Origin: Zygaena filipendulae
Taxonomy: Eukaryota > Arthropoda > Insecta > Lepidoptera > Zygaenidae
Reading direction: 5' to 3'
DNA: 64,000 nucleotides
Assembly: GCA_907165275.2 (NCBI GenBank)
Contig: OU015657.1
Span: 10,439,001-10,503,000, forward strand
The notes beneath the pieces are model-generated. The model did not search any database. It was not told the origin of the DNA and saw nothing but the letters and a program-made list of their open reading frames with translations. This document shows positions 23,004-35,059 of the stretch, piece by piece. Numbering within the stretch: position 1 is the first letter of the stretch; each line of letters opens with the position of its first letter. Made by a program: the position numbers and the translations under genes.

Positions 23004-23935
23004 CTAGCAATACAAATAGAAAAAATTAAATTGAGGTTAAGAATAAGGTATCTGAGACGCGCTCTCCGTTTCTCGCCTCAGTCAGCTTAGGTCGCCGCGA
23101 CCTGGCACTTTACCAATGACCAGATAAATTGTGATTTTCGTCTTACTCAAGTCCTCAAGTCAAGGTTGCGTGAAAGTATCGGGTCAGGAGATTTTGTCGC
23201 AATGCGTATTCGAATGGCGTATAAACAAGCAGTTAAGATTCGCTTCGTTTTTAAATATTTGCATTATGATGTCATTTTAGATTTTGCCAAGAATGCGGTT
23301 TTGTAAATTATTCATTAGTTTAACTGTTACATTTATTTGTATGAATAAATATCTATATCAACGTATGGGTAGGTATTTTTGTTCTTGATTTTAAGACTAC
23401 TTTAATGCATTTAGGTGCCCCAAATTTTCCCTTGCTACTCAGATGGCATGACTATATTGAGCTTGCCCCGGGAATTGCTGAAGCCAAATGAATTTTTTGT
23501 ACTTATTTTAATCTACTTTATGAAGCAACTGAGTACATAGATAAAAATTGTGTGGATGTAGGTGTAATAATTTACTATATCTAATTCTGTGCATTAATTC
23601 GTTTAAAATTACCTAAAATTGTTGTGTGAATTGTTTAGATTTTACTCTAAACAATTCTAAATCATATAGCTAAGAAAGTAATAGCTAAGTGAGTATTAAC
23701 TACGTTCATAGTCAAGGTTTTAGCTATGTGAAATAGGAAATCAACAAATTCCCAAAGTATGTAAAAACACGCTTTCGTAACGCAATAGTTTTATTAACAG
23801 CGAGTATAGATTTCCCAATTCTGAGAACGCTGCGACTTCCAGCAACTTGGAGCGGGCCGATATCGCAAATAATAATTGTCACAGGTGCCATATGTCATCG
23901 CTATACCCAACAGCTAACAGCTAACATCGTTCCAA
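23004..23935. other. Unrecognised stretch
   Basis: A GC-rich patch at 23050-23115 includes the small palindrome aggtcgccgcgacct. Otherwise AT-rich, without support for a gene. Confidence 0.45.
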
Positions 23936-23939
23936 TTTC

Positions 23940-23993
23940 CTGCAACCCCTCCGCCCCCGCCCCCCGCCCCTCCGCACCTTTCCTCCCCGTTCG
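23940..23993 (-). other. G-quadruplex-prone tract
   Basis: The plus strand has a C-rich run, ctccgcccccgccccccgcc then cctccgcacc. The minus strand therefore carries at least four close G4-6 runs (GGGG, GGGGGG, GGGGG, GGGG), a classic quadruplex-capable pattern and unique in this AT-rich window. It could mark a promoter or CpG-rich regulatory site, but no TATA box or exon is visible beside it. Confidence 0.6.
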
Positions 23994-24975
23994 ATTTTTA
24001 TTGGATTTTTTTCCGCAATATTCCACATTGCGTGCTGGAGAGATTGTCGGCCTCCTGGAATTACTCGGGTGACGCGTTGATCGAAACTTTATGACACCTT
24101 CAATTCTAGCAATTTACCTGTAGGCAACTTATACTAGCAGGTAAATGTGGTGTTAGGTATGATGATATGACATGTATAGGATACGATATCTATTTCGTTC
24201 ATCCACTTAAATAAATTTTCATAAACTTTTGCTGTTCGCGCTTCGAGGAAATTGAAATGAATTAAAGCACATTAAAAATATATCATAAATCTTAGCAAAT
24301 TATTCGACATTTTTTAATAAAAAGTAACAATAAGACCCTCTAGAAACCGTGACCCATACCAGCTCCCAACCCCAACCGGTATTATTTAGCATGTCTAATC
24401 ATTCGACCACAACCGGTTACGGTGTCTCAAAAGGGAGTTTGTTTTAAAGTTTAATGTTTATAAATTAAAGTTTAAAATACTTTCTTATAAGATACATGAA
24501 AAACTAACTCGCATTTTACGAATAACACGAACGGAACAAAATCAAAATTCGCACTGTACCTAATGTAAGTACCCACCCGCGAAGTTTCATTTCAGGAGTT
24601 TGTAAAAAATCGTCTCATAGCTGACGAAGATAAATATACATTAAAAAAAAAACATTTCACAGAATATGATTGAAGAACCCCTTCTTTGGAATCGCTTCAA
24701 AACGGTGAGGCCGCGCAGTGGGCAACCATCTAGATAATGTCGCCGACGAACGTTCTAAATGAATGGAGCCTCCTTATTATACATTCAAATTAAATTTGTT
24801 CAATCAATCCACGCTTACAGAACATTTGTTTAACTTTTGTACTAAGCGCGCAAACGTAGTGGTTATATACTCTTTGAAGCGCGCTATACCTTCTGTTTAC
24901 GTCACAATACACAAGATATATCATAATTAATATTATTTAAGTTCATAGACAGTAAAGCAAAGCACGTATTGTAAT
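23994..24975. other. Unrecognised stretch
   Basis: AT-rich, no supported feature. Confidence 0.45.
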
Positions 24976-24983
24976 TTTTAATA

Positions 24984-25326
24984 CAGTTGCTCAAAAAGTG
25001 GCATATTGCAGGGACGTATAGCGTTCGGGAAGTGGGCTATTACATACTCGAGCTTTTTCTTTACCTTTTCCGAACTCGTGCGTTCTCTTTCCCAACTGTC
25101 AAAAATGGCGAAACGACTTTGACACACTTTTTGTATTGCGCAAAGTAGGTTTCGTATTACTAATACGACTAGCGCCATCTCTTGATCACAGTTGGAACTT
25201 AGTTGAGTTTGTGTTTTTATTATGTTACTAAATTTCTTCATAGCGCCATCTCTTGATCACAGTTGGAACTTAGTTGAGTTTGTGTTTTTATTATTTTACT
25301 AAATTTCTTCATTTTTTTCGCAACTG
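24984..25326. mobile_element. MITE, TA|CAGTTGC ends, with internal duplication
   Basis: The ends TA|CAGTTGCTCAAAAAG and TTTTCGCAACTG|TA are inverted and flanked by TA, as for Tc1/mariner-type elements. The interior contains a 71-bp tandem duplication. The minus-strand frames of 87 and 114 codons overlapping it are chance frames extended by that duplication. Confidence 0.75.
25170..25311 (+). repeat. 71-bp tandem duplication (2 units)
   Basis: Units 25170-25240 and 25241-25311 both begin tagcgccatctcttgatcac. By eye they differ at one base (tatgtta against tatttta), so the duplication is recent. Confidence 0.95.
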
Positions 25327-25637
25327 TATTAAAAACCTTCGGCTCACCTTCGGCTGCGCCTCGGCTCGGGTCGACATTTGTCGGAACTCTTTGCAATGAC
25401 AGCCTTTCCGCACTTGTAATGAAATATACTATATTATCTGTGTGCTTCAGCTGAATAGTAAGTGAGTACCTAATTAAAACGCGAGATTGCAGTAAATGTG
25501 GTAGTGGCAGCCCCGTGACACTCCATACAAATAAACTAATTGAAGTACCTACTTTCCCACAAGTCAAGACGTATACGCACACTTATTGTGAATGAGTGTG
25601 TATCGTAGGGTTGACAGCTAACTGACAGTAACTGTCG

Positions 25638-25663
25638 CTGACAGCGACGCAACTCGCTGTCAG
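25638..25663. repeat. 10-bp perfect stem-loop
   Basis: CTGACAGCGA, loop CGCAAC, TCGCTGTCAG. It sits amid further ctgtcg/tgacag repeats (25620-25670). Confidence 0.75.
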
Positions 25664-25939
25664 TGAATAGTTTTCTCATGTAGATTCTACATTATTGTGT
25701 CCAACTTTCCTCGGAATTTTCCAGAAACTTTCGAGGGGTATCTAAACGCGGGTAATCTCTATTCTTTGGTAGGGGCGACAATCGTATAGAACTCAATCTT
25801 GTAGCTGTAGAGCAGTTAATGCATCGTTTCCTAACCATTTTAGTGGCATATAATAGGTATCAACTGAATAGCCAAAAAGTTAAGTACCTATAGAATAGAT
25901 ATAGTAAAGAATAGATATAAAAGAATAGCCAAAAATTTG

Positions 25940-26125
25940 CGACCCAGCAAAAAGAGTCCACTTCTTGGCATTTAGTTTCCGAGATATAGGAGAAGAAGTC
26001 GTCATGTGCAATTTCAACAAAAAAATAGGGAAAATACCTGTCCAATATTATTATACATATATAGATTATAGATATTCAGATTATTAATCTACACGACGGA
26101 CTAAAAACTAAAATGAAGTCATCTA
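25940..26125. mobile_element. Decayed 'tagtccgtc' MITE, right half
   Basis: gtcgtcatgtgcaatttcaa, ctgtccaatattattatac, attaatctacacgacggact and aaaaactaaaat follow the order of the right half of the 43-kb copy. The end ctagccc is mutated. Confidence 0.6.
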
Positions 26126-26129
26126 GCCC

Positions 26130-26789
26130 TGGTACTTAGGCCGAACGTTCGATTTTCGTACCTGTAGGTACTTGTGTGATTTCTGAGAACTCATTCTATA
26201 TTCATTGCTTTACGATGATATTCAGATTCCAATTTGCAGCTGTCATTACTTGTAACACATCAATATCTGTCAGCAGGGCGTCAGTGGGCCTGAAAGGTAC
26301 CTATAATGTGCGTACTTGTCCTCGTAATAAGCTGAAAGCTTGTCAATATAACATAGTGCTTAAGTAATAAAGAAAGATCAAAAATTTCACCGTCTCAACA
26401 AACTGAATAAATTTAAAAAAAGTACACGCATGTGTGTGTCATGGGCTCATGTAAGACGTAACTCTTCCATGACAAAATAAATAAATGAGTTGAAATAATA
26501 TTATTGAAGGTTAAAAAAAAAAACAAAAATAAAGCAAATTCAAAGCCATGGTAAGAAACTATACTTAAAAAAACTAATTTAACATGCATTCACCGAAAGT
26601 TGCGTCCGTTGCCAACATGCATTCCGTTTTCCGCAAAAAATTTACTCTCAACGTGGCAAAAATAAGTACAACTATAAAACAATTGAAAATTTCCGCTTGA
26701 GTAAAGTTTGAATAGTATTCCAATTGCCTAAGAAATTTTAGTGCTGGCGCTATTGAAAAACAAGCTTAATGTCGATGGGGGGTAGAACT
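26130..26789. other. Unrecognised stretch
   Basis: AT-rich, with an A-rich run near 26514-26530. No supported gene. Confidence 0.45.
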
Positions 26790-27060
26790 ACTATAAATAG
26801 AGGAAACCGTTGAAAACTGCGGGTTGCATGAACCGCTCTCAGCTCGATTGGCGCTATAAATTATTCAACACGGGCAACAGAACTAGGGCGCCGGAGGGGC
26901 GCGGGTCGCGAGGGCGGCCGCGCGCAGGGACGGAGGGGCGGCAACACAACCGACATTATTCATTTGCGAGATTATTGGTACACGCCTCGTATTGTCTCGG
27001 CGCGCCTTTGATGCGCCGCGCGCCGCCTCGTGTAATTATCAACAATGCTCGCATGATTTG
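26790..27060 (+). promoter_or_regulatory. Candidate TATA-driven GC-rich island
   Basis: A TATA-like ctataaatag near 26791-26800 precedes an ATG at 26828 by about 35 bases, followed by a strongly GC-rich, CpG-rich stretch (26885-26945). The frame from 26828 is open for 77 codons (to 27061) and very Arg/Gly-rich. It has no signal peptide or recognisable domain, and GC-rich DNA is often open by chance. It could be a promoter with a first exon or a CpG-rich regulatory island. Confidence 0.3.
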
Positions 27061-27119
27061 ATGTGCGATTACAATGTGAACACAATTAATTAAAGGATCA
27101 CATATTATATACCTACATA

Positions 27120-27365
27120 CTAGCTGTTTTTCGCGGTTTCACCGGTTCCTATGTCCTTTTCTATACCGCTGAAAAAGCGTATGCAAAACGATTAGGTATC
27201 CCGTAATTCCCGCGGGAACTCTAAAATTTACGTTGGTGAAACCGTACGAAATTTTACCGCATACACGTCAGGGGTAAAAAAGGACAAAGGGTATACTTTT
27301 TGTTCCGGAACTTCCGCGAGAACTCCGAAATTAACGTAAGAAGCGGGCGAAACCGCACGAAATTT
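27120..27365. mobile_element. Cluster of three Helitron-like fragments
   Basis: 27120-27198 is minus-oriented (CTAGCTGTTTTTCGCGG then tatgtccttttctataccgc). 27199-27252 and 27253-27365 are two plus-oriented 3' parts (ccgcgagaactccgaaatta, gcgggcgaaaccgc). All are truncated, and mutual insertion or recombination is likely. Confidence 0.65.
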
Positions 27366-27844
27366 TGAGTACACATTGCATAAAAAAACTCATAGGATAC
27401 CTAGAGAGAAAAATAGGGGCTTGTTCGGTAAAGTTCGCGACCGAAAAGTTCCCCACCAAAGGTTGGTCAACAGTATTTCTGCTACCGGTGTTCAGTTGGG
27501 TACCGTGTTCGGTTAGTATAGAAAGAGGAAAGAAAAAAGAAAATACATTTATTTCAGCACAACACACAAGAAAAAGAAACAAACACAAACAGTGCCTAAT
27601 CTAAATTTGTACACAATATGATACCTATTACCTATCTCTTGCATGCTCTGCCGAAAGGGTCACCAACTCAGCATTAGCTAGGTGCGGGAACAACTAGCGC
27701 TGGTTACACCTAATATACTCTCCCGTACTTTGCACATTATTTATTGACACCGTGCGGGGTCGGTCATTGTGCCTGCTGGTCGCTCATATCCTTCGGGCAA
27801 CGGAGGGCGACCGAAACCTCTTCGGTCTGATTGATTTCTCTCCG

Positions 27845-27916
27845 TGATACTTTTCACCCCGAAATTCCCGCGAGAACTCAGAAATTAAAGCGGGTGAAAC
27901 CGCGGGGTACAGCTAG
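27845..27916 (+). mobile_element. Helitron-like 3' end fragment
   Basis: cgaaattcccgcgagaactc, then aaagcgggtgaaaccgcggg and tacagctag followed by T. Only ~70 terminal bases survive, but the end is clean. Confidence 0.75.
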
Positions 27917-28237
27917 TCAATTATATAAATGGTAAGTACATCGAATTTGATTAGTTGAAGCGTGCCGATCGATTTTGTAACGCACCGCGTTGGTCGCTGT
28001 CTACTGCCTACTCCGCGCTCTACACGTTGTGTGAATGAAATTCATTTGAAACGCTGATTCAAACGAATGTGTGTAATCTCTAATCCACTTTTCGGTGTAA
28101 CAAAGGTCAGTGTAGCAATTAGTTGATCACTTTTTTGCTGAATAGGTGGGATTAATGATCACGATTTGTATTAAAGCTTACATAGGAGTGAAACAAACGC
28201 TACCCGCTATATTTATTTATTTACTTTAATATCTCTA

Positions 28238-28441
28238 TCCCTACTAATATTATAAATGTGAAAGTAATTCGGTCTGTCTGTCTGTCTGTTACGCTTTCAC
28301 GACTAGACGGCTCAACCGATCATCATGAAATTTTGCATATACGTTGTCAGGGGTACAGAGAAGAACATAGGGTACTTTTTGTGATGGAATCCCCGCGGGA
28401 TCTCCGAAATTAACGCAGGTGAAACCGCAGGAAACAGCTAG
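28238..28441 (+). mobile_element. Helitron-like, full length
   Basis: A|TCCCTACTAATATTATAAAT at the 5' end, (gtct)n at 28261-28288, cggctcaaccgatcatcatg, gtcaggggtacagagaagaa, gcaggtgaaaccgcagg hairpin and cagctag|T. 204 bp with good termini. Confidence 0.88.
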
Positions 28442-29071
28442 TATGTAAATAAAAATTACCTAATGTATTTTTTTCCTCTATGGGATTGTTTGTCAACTTG
28501 AGTTGAAACTTTGGGGGGTAGTTGTGCGCGCCTTGAAAAGATTTTTTATTTAAAGAAACTCCACTTCTGTTGCGAATACCTACATGGTGTTCCAACTATC
28601 GGCACCGATACACTCTGTATAACTTGCGAGTGATACATGGTGAGCGCAATGAGTAGCAGGTGCGGTTTCCGACTATAAATAACCCAGCGTTTGTACCGTC
28701 TGGTATAGTTACCTTCCGAGAACAAAACTATACATATAACCGAGTCAGACTCTGTTAAATACAGTAGGTTATTGCAAATTCAAGCATAGTTAATTATTTT
28801 TTTCATTGGAATTAATAAAAACATTGTATTATTATTCTTTTATATCTTTAGCACAAGTATTGGGCGCGGTTCTGTCTGTCTCTGAACTACCTGTCTCATT
28901 ACAACTCTCATAAATTCTGCAGGCCGATCACGCGCGAACGACGCGACGCGCGACGTTATCAAAATAAAACTTTTCAAACGTCAAAAATTAAAATAATGTT
29001 TTATGTAATTTCGTACCGCGCTGATTAATAATTTTAGTGATAAGTGATGACCATTCGATTCGTATATATAA

Positions 29072-29245
29072 CAATGGCTGTGCCCCGCGGTTTCACCCGT
29101 GTTAATTTGAGAAAAAACTCGACAAATGGGTTATCTACCAATTTTTTAAATAATTCTAATAACTTTTTTCAAATCTGACCCTAAGGTTCCTGAGATTAGC
29201 GCGTTCAAGCTAACAAACAAACTCTTCAGCTTTATAATAATGTGA
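29072..29245 (-). mobile_element. Helitron-like, divergent subfamily
   Basis: Strong hairpin (gccccgcggtttcacccgtg), with the terminal tetranucleotide mutated to AATG. The interior (atctgaccctaaggttcctg, gagattagcgcgttcaagct) differs from the main family. It ends in a (tta)n run at about 29247-29264. Confidence 0.7.
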
Positions 29246-29269
29246 ATTATTATTATTATTATAGACTGA

Positions 29270-30145
29270 TAATGTTAAAGGACCGAAATCGAGCGGACCT
29301 AAAGAAATAGAAAAACAACATTTTAGGCTTGTTTTTTGTAATATCGTTCAAAATGAAGTTTTTGTCTCCTGAAATCAAATTTTAAATTTAAAAATGTATA
29401 TATTTATATATTTTATTTATATGAAATCATTCAAATTTAAATTTAGCGAACACATTCATCTGTAATATAAAAATTTATGTTTGTTCGTTCATCGCTTTCT
29501 CTGGGTTCGTACTTCGTATATTATACATTCGATTACTACGAAACTTTAGTGAATTACTGTGCGCACGTCCGCGAAGTTTTCAACACAATACACATACAAT
29601 GCATTGCGAGAGCAACGCGCGTCGAGCACAGCCAGTTTGTGGAATAGAAAATACATTCGAACCATTCAGTGTCAACATTGGAATTTTCTATACAAGTCAC
29701 CTTAAGGTTTCATTCTTACAGACTTGTGATTTCGTAAATTGATTTCTAAAATATTAACGGTATTATATAAGGTGGTTTTCGTTTAAAAATTGCATTACTT
29801 TAACCATTTATAAATAGGGACTATTGAAGCAAGTCACCAATTATTTTAGTACGAAACTTTGATAGTTCCCAAGTGGCATCCACCATCTACATAAATTCAT
29901 CACATTCCCCAAAGTTTTCTCTTTAAAAATTCCCTCGGCGCGATCAAAGGACGTTTTGATATTTATGTTTCTAATTAATGTTTAATTATATAGCTCCACA
30001 GGAGTTCCACTGTGCCCTTTAGATATTTAACGTGCCGACAATGATACCTTGTTATTACAATATATAGTGTAGATACGTCATTAGCGCTTGAGTTACAGTA
30101 AAACCATTGCTACACATAAATGAAAGCTTTGACTCACTAACGATT
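29270..30145. other. Unrecognised stretch
   Basis: AT-rich, no supported gene or familiar repeat. Confidence 0.45.
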
Positions 30146-30490
30146 TATATAGCGGCTTTATCGCCGCGTTATCGCCTCGGCGGCTTCAACTTTATGTTCA
30201 GTCAATAGCAGTATGTTTGTTTACGAGGAAACTGCTGCTGCCTTTCAAACAATTGCAAAACAAGACAGAAAGTTTCGGGAACCCTTGTGGAGATATCGTC
30301 CAACGCGAAGTGATTAAAAGAGTTTTATATGTACTATAAAAAGAAAAAAAACGAAACGTTTCGTCGGAAAAATTGTCAAAGTGTCAATAAAACAAAAATA
30401 CAATTTTCTCCAAAAGTCAAGTAGCTCTCTCGAATTAAAAGTAAACAATTCTTAGAAGGATAAAGAAAAAGAGGTTTTTTTACCCTGTTC

Positions 30491-30527
30491 TAGCCTCAGA
30501 AGAATACTAGTTATTCTTCTGAGGCTA
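30491..30527. repeat. 16-bp perfect inverted repeat
   Basis: TAGCCTCAGAAGAATA, loop CTAGT, then its exact reverse complement. It sits in otherwise plain AT-rich DNA. A 16-bp perfect stem with a 5-base loop is strong for a chance event. The loop happens to be the Helitron terminal pentamer. Confidence 0.85.
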
Positions 30528-30712
30528 ATTCTAGCTAATTGCGATTGTACAGGCAGCATCAGAAATATCGACAATCTATGACTATTTACAGTAGTTATTA
30601 CTACTGATACTCGTATTAGTATTGATATCGTTTTTAATGGTGTCCCAAATAAAAATTAACGGAAAACACTTCTTTTTTCAGACCAACTTATAAATAAATT
30701 AATTTTCACCTG

Positions 30713-30802
30713 TAGCGACGATATCGTGGCGACATTGCGGCGAAATTGCGGCGATATCGGGGCGATATCGCGGCGATGTAGCGACGATATCACCGCCACA
30801 CC
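30713..30802 (+). repeat. GCGGCGATATC-type short tandem repeat
   Basis: Seven or so imperfect units of 10-13 bases built around gcggcgatatc/gcggcgaaattgc. A mirrored smaller relative (ggctttatcgccgcgttatc) lies at 30152-30185. Confidence 0.75.
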
Positions 30803-31172
30803 GCCACCACGCGTTTAGCGTGCATGTGAGTGTGAGAGCATACCATGTCTGTTTCGTTTCGTTGATTCCCGTAGCGCTGACCGACTGTTGCTACGGTAAC
30901 CTTAGAGTGAGATGGAGAATCGGCATTGCGTCTTCATTAGCTATGGAATGATCACTGTTAATTGATCATCAATAATAATTCATTAAACACTAGTATACCT
31001 ACGAGCATACGATATGATTTGATTATTGTATTGTTGTGTGGTGCCACTTACACGGCCCTATAGTACGTATCTATATGCACAGCGCGGCTATACATATTAT
31101 AGGTACCTTTGCTCGGCAGAATTTCAAAATTTACAGCGTCATTGTTACTATGCACCCGAATTATACACAAAA
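30803..31172. other. Unrecognised stretch
   Basis: No supported feature. The 92-codon frame at 31026-31304 runs into a repeat. Confidence 0.45.
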
Positions 31173-31345
31173 CTAGCTTCACCCCGCAGTTTCATCTATG
31201 TTTCAACCGTTTTCTCCTTAAGGGCTGAATTACCAAAGATCCTGAAATACGTGTTTTTTTTATTTGAAAAGATCAGCCCAAAGACCGATATCCAAAACAT
31301 TTAAATGTCAATTCATTCAATCAGCAACTGTGAAAACTTGGTTCC
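31173..31345 (-). mobile_element. Helitron-like, old divergent copy
   Basis: A|CTAGCTTCACCCCGCAG then tttcatctatgtttcaaccg. The 3' end is recognisable and the interior and 5' end are diverged. Confidence 0.55.
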
Positions 31346-31811
31346 ATTTCGTGAAGTAATTTTTGCGTGATGAGCTTACATAATTTGAGTATGTCAGTAT
31401 TTTATTACGGTCATTGGAGTCTCAAATCATTGCTATGAGTTCCGTAATGCGGCAGTGTTACGAAGGTCTCTTATAATAATTATTATAAGTTATTTTCTCC
31501 TTTGTGTCTACCATAAAAGTTGTCGCTATCAAAGTTTGTTTACAAGTAGGATTGCTTTCTCATCTTAATTGGTGTGGCTTCACGATGAAACTTCCAATAT
31601 TGTAATTAAATAACGCCAGCTAATTATAGTTACCTGTTTATGCCACCTAGATATGTAATTAAGTAAATTCTCGAATTACTTCCCTAAATGTGGCTCACAA
31701 GGTGCCCTTATGAAAGTACGTAATGTATGTACATTGTACACTTATAAGACTTTAATTGTTGAGTAATAATCCTTACTAATATAATTTATATTGTACTCGT
31801 ATCAAATGTAT

Positions 31812-32155
31812 CAATATAAAAAACCGGCCAAGTGCAACTCGGACTCGCGCAAGAAGGGTTTACCTTATCTATAAAAACGGCAAAAAAATCATGTCGGATG
31901 TATTCCTAGCCCCCTTAAATATTTGTTACATTTTAATTTAATTATTTATTTTTAAAGTGAACATATTATAACTAAATATTCTGTGAATATTTCAAGCGTT
32001 TACCTGTTGCCGTTATCAATTTCAAGCAAAAACTCTTTTATTCTGCTCTTCTTTATTCTCTTCTTTATATACTCTTCTTTATTCTGTTTTTTAGTATTTT
32101 GTTATAGCAGCCACAGAAGTACATCATCTGTGAAATAATACTATATCTGCTATAA
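31812..32155 (+). mobile_element. SINE-like 'ggccaagtgcaactcgg' repeat, truncated
   Basis: Head aaaccggccaagtgcaactc then ggactcgcgcaagaagggtt, body aacggcaaaaaaatcatgtc, tattttgttatagcagccac and agaagtacatcatctgtgaa. The 3' end with the gacaga run and 'ggaaccct' is missing. Confidence 0.8.
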
Positions 32156-33812
32156 ACTTATTCTTCGTATGTTTTCTAGCCGCGTTTCCACAACAACCAC
32201 AAAAAAACTTCCTGTTTTAAATGCCTTACACATTCATCGAAGTTCTTCAAAACCTGCCAAACTTGAATGCACAATTACAACCACACTGAAAACGCATTAA
32301 TGAATCATCAGTGATGTCATTGAGTCGCGTTCCGACCAAGCTATGCAGACGGCGAACTCGTTATTTGCATGCATATTCCAGCTAATGTTCCGAATACATT
32401 ACTCGCGTAGCATGAGGCGCCCTCGGAGATAACGCTAACGACTCTTCATCGTACACATGCCTTTGAAATGTACGTGTACAGGGGCCCCTGGACCACAATC
32501 TCATAAACAGTCTTATTTCCTTAAATTTAAATTTCGACTTTATACACATACTCGTAATTATGATCAAACATTCCAAAATAACATTGAAAAATAGCAAAAG
32601 TGAACGTTTGTGCATATTTTGTTTAAACTTTTTAATATCAAGTAAAGTTCTCATCAAAAATTTAGTATCTATATTTACCCTATTTTACATAATCTCTTAT
32701 CTATTATACATATTATGTTTTTTAAATAAAATATCGTAGATTAAAGAATATGATTTTTTCAAATTAGTATTAAGTAAGGTATTAAGTATGGATTTTGATA
32801 TTAACACAAACCACAAATAAGTAGATACTTACTTAAAATACATTATATAAAAGTAAAAACAATTTTACATAATTTGCGTAGCGGCGTGAGGGAGGGGGAT
32901 GATTGCGTCCGCCTAAAACAAATTATTCGCCTTGTGACACTCTTGGTATATCTTATCCAACGACGACGGTGTAACAAGCGGTTGCTTCCGTCTAATATAA
33001 ATTATTTTCGAAATTCAAATAAATAATAGCCTTTATCTTTGCGCCTTATTTCCCTTTGCACTTTCTTGTTGCCCTAATGCCCATTATATTTCGACATTAT
33101 TATCGCGTTGTGCACAATAAAAATACTTCAAACGATGTTGGTGTGTTAAAACTTAAGATAATAATTTACACGTTTTATGTTGTGACTTGTGAATGAATGC
33201 TATGAGACTCCAGCCAAAAAAATCATAAAAACATTCCAACGTTAAAACTAACCGATGAAACGAAATGTGAAATATGTTGCGTTACTCGATTTGAGATAGA
33301 AGAAAAAAACAAGACAAAAACACCGACACTTGAGAAAAGAATATTTTGAATTTAGATTGTTTTTTAGTCACTTAAAAAACACAACATCCGTGGGCTGAGG
33401 CCCTCAGTATCAGGTCACAACATAAATTCAAATTAAACCATCAATATTTATCAACCGCTCCTTTTTACCGCTACGTCTTGAGCCTCACACACGATCACGA
33501 GTCGGTGGGTGAATCACTTAAAACTTACTCTGGAATTTGGAATGAGTTTTAGCCTACTCAGGGATTGTACAAAGGAGCGAGCTTTTATGATTGGAATGTA
33601 AGGTGAAAATAGAATAGAGCAACTACTACTATTAGTAGGTACACGTCTACATTATCAACATCGTTTTCGAATTAAAATAGACAAATGAGCGGAGTCTTTT
33701 TAGAAGCACTAGAATAAAATGAATACAGGAGTGAAACTTGCGCCATCCGCTATAAAAAATCATGAATATGATTCTTAGACATAATATCCTTTCGAAATAA
33801 ATGTAGAAGAAT
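32156..33812. other. AT-rich, nothing recognised
   Basis: No repeat family or splice-flanked island stands out. The minus-strand 91-codon frame (32382-32657) is unremarkable. Confidence 0.45.
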
Positions 33813-34049
33813 CGGCCGCACTCAGAGTCGACTTTAATGATTACTTAGTTAAGTATAGATTTTTAAAACAAAACTGCCGCAATCAGAGACGTTCAGTAAA
33901 TAAGTGTTAGTTGGCATTCAATGAGGTGTAACTTAATTAGTTAATTTCCAATTAACATTAATTTATTAAACTTGTCTGGTTGCGGCAGTTTTGTTTTAAA
34001 AATCTATACTTAACTAAGTAACCATTAAAGTCGACTCTGAGTGCGGCGG
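33813..34049. mobile_element. MITE 'ccgcactcagagtcgac', 237 bp
   Basis: The same inverted ends and interior as at 6844 and 54494, with arms carrying aaaactgccgcaatcagaga and its mirror. Flanks read AAT/ATT and show no clear TTA duplication. Confidence 0.87.
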
Positions 34050-34157
34050 ATTGTGTAGAATAGAGTTAATACGATTTTTATGATAATTCTACAGTATTAC
34101 AACATAATATAAAAAGTTTTACTGAAAACCGCCGATATATGGGCCGTTCTTGGCATT

Positions 34158-34400
34158 TTTAGGGTCCCGTACCCGAAGGTTCCAATCCAATTTGTTGTTT
34201 TTAATGGTTCCACCGACCGTTTTGACGATGATTCTGCCAATGTCACAGTTTGAAAAGCCACGGCATAGAATTGATTTGATTAACCGTTACCTACCTTTTT
34301 GCATGCGATAGGCGATAGCGTTCAAACGGAGCCCTATTCCTGTCGCTCGCTTGTCCGTCTGTCCGTCGTCTATCACATGGGTTTTACAGCCAAATCGTAG
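34158..34400 (-). mobile_element. SINE-like repeat fragment, degenerate
   Basis: tttttagggtcccgtacccg (reverse of the usual 'gggtacggaaccctaaaa' end) and, further in, cggagccctattcctgtcgc with gtccgtctgtccgtc, the mirrored gacaga block. The middle is scrambled. Confidence 0.5.
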
Positions 34401-34975
34401 AAAAATTTGTGTATACGTATATTGATGAACCAAAGCTTTTTTTTTATCTTTCGAATCGTTGAATAGAGCTCATTAAGTAGATAAAATCTGTATTTTTTGT
34501 TTTTAAAAATATCGGAAAACAAAGGCATGAGAAGCGGGTGGCGTTAGTATCACTTCTGTACAAAACTTAAATGGGATTGTCACGGTTACTTTTCATAAGA
34601 ATTTCAATGTTTTTTTTTTCACACATCATTTATTAAGATCGTTTAGGTACCTAATAAATATAAAGCAACATTAGTGTGAGAAAATATTATATAAATATAC
34701 TTATTAATTAACATGAAAACATAAACCGTGACTTACCCGTGTCCCTTAAATAAGAAATATTTGTACCTACTTATAAAATATAAATGTAATATAAAAAAAA
34801 TCGTTAAAGATTTATAGTGGCAACATTGATTTAGGATATAATCCCGTTTCCCGTCAATACGCTGGAGTAATGTGGGTGTCGGCTGAGAGCTTAGAGAGGA
34901 CTCGTGCGGCGTTTAGCAAACAACAGATGTTTCTGTCGCTGCCCTCTCAGGAGGAAGGACGGAAGGCCGCACACG
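34401..34975. other. Unrecognised stretch
   Basis: AT-rich, no supported gene. A GC-richer patch at 34850-34975 leads into a TATA-like motif. Confidence 0.4.
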
Positions 34976-34981
34976 GATCGC

Positions 34982-35036
34982 ATATATAAATAAGGGTCTC
35001 CTTGTTACTTCGATAAATAGATACGTAGACGTCAGT
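34982..35036 (+). promoter_or_regulatory. Weak promoter-like motif pair
   Basis: tatataaata near 34983-34992 and an arthropod-initiator-like TCAGT at 35032-35036. The spacing of ~50 bases is longer than the usual ~30 and no ORF follows, so this is only suggestive. Confidence 0.2.
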
Positions 35037-35059
35037 AGTGCGTAGGTTACATACCTGGA

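Noticed and set aside
25238..25582. 114-codon minus-strand frame
   Set aside because: Crosses a MITE and its 71-bp tandem duplication. It shares residues with the neighbouring frame only because of that duplication.
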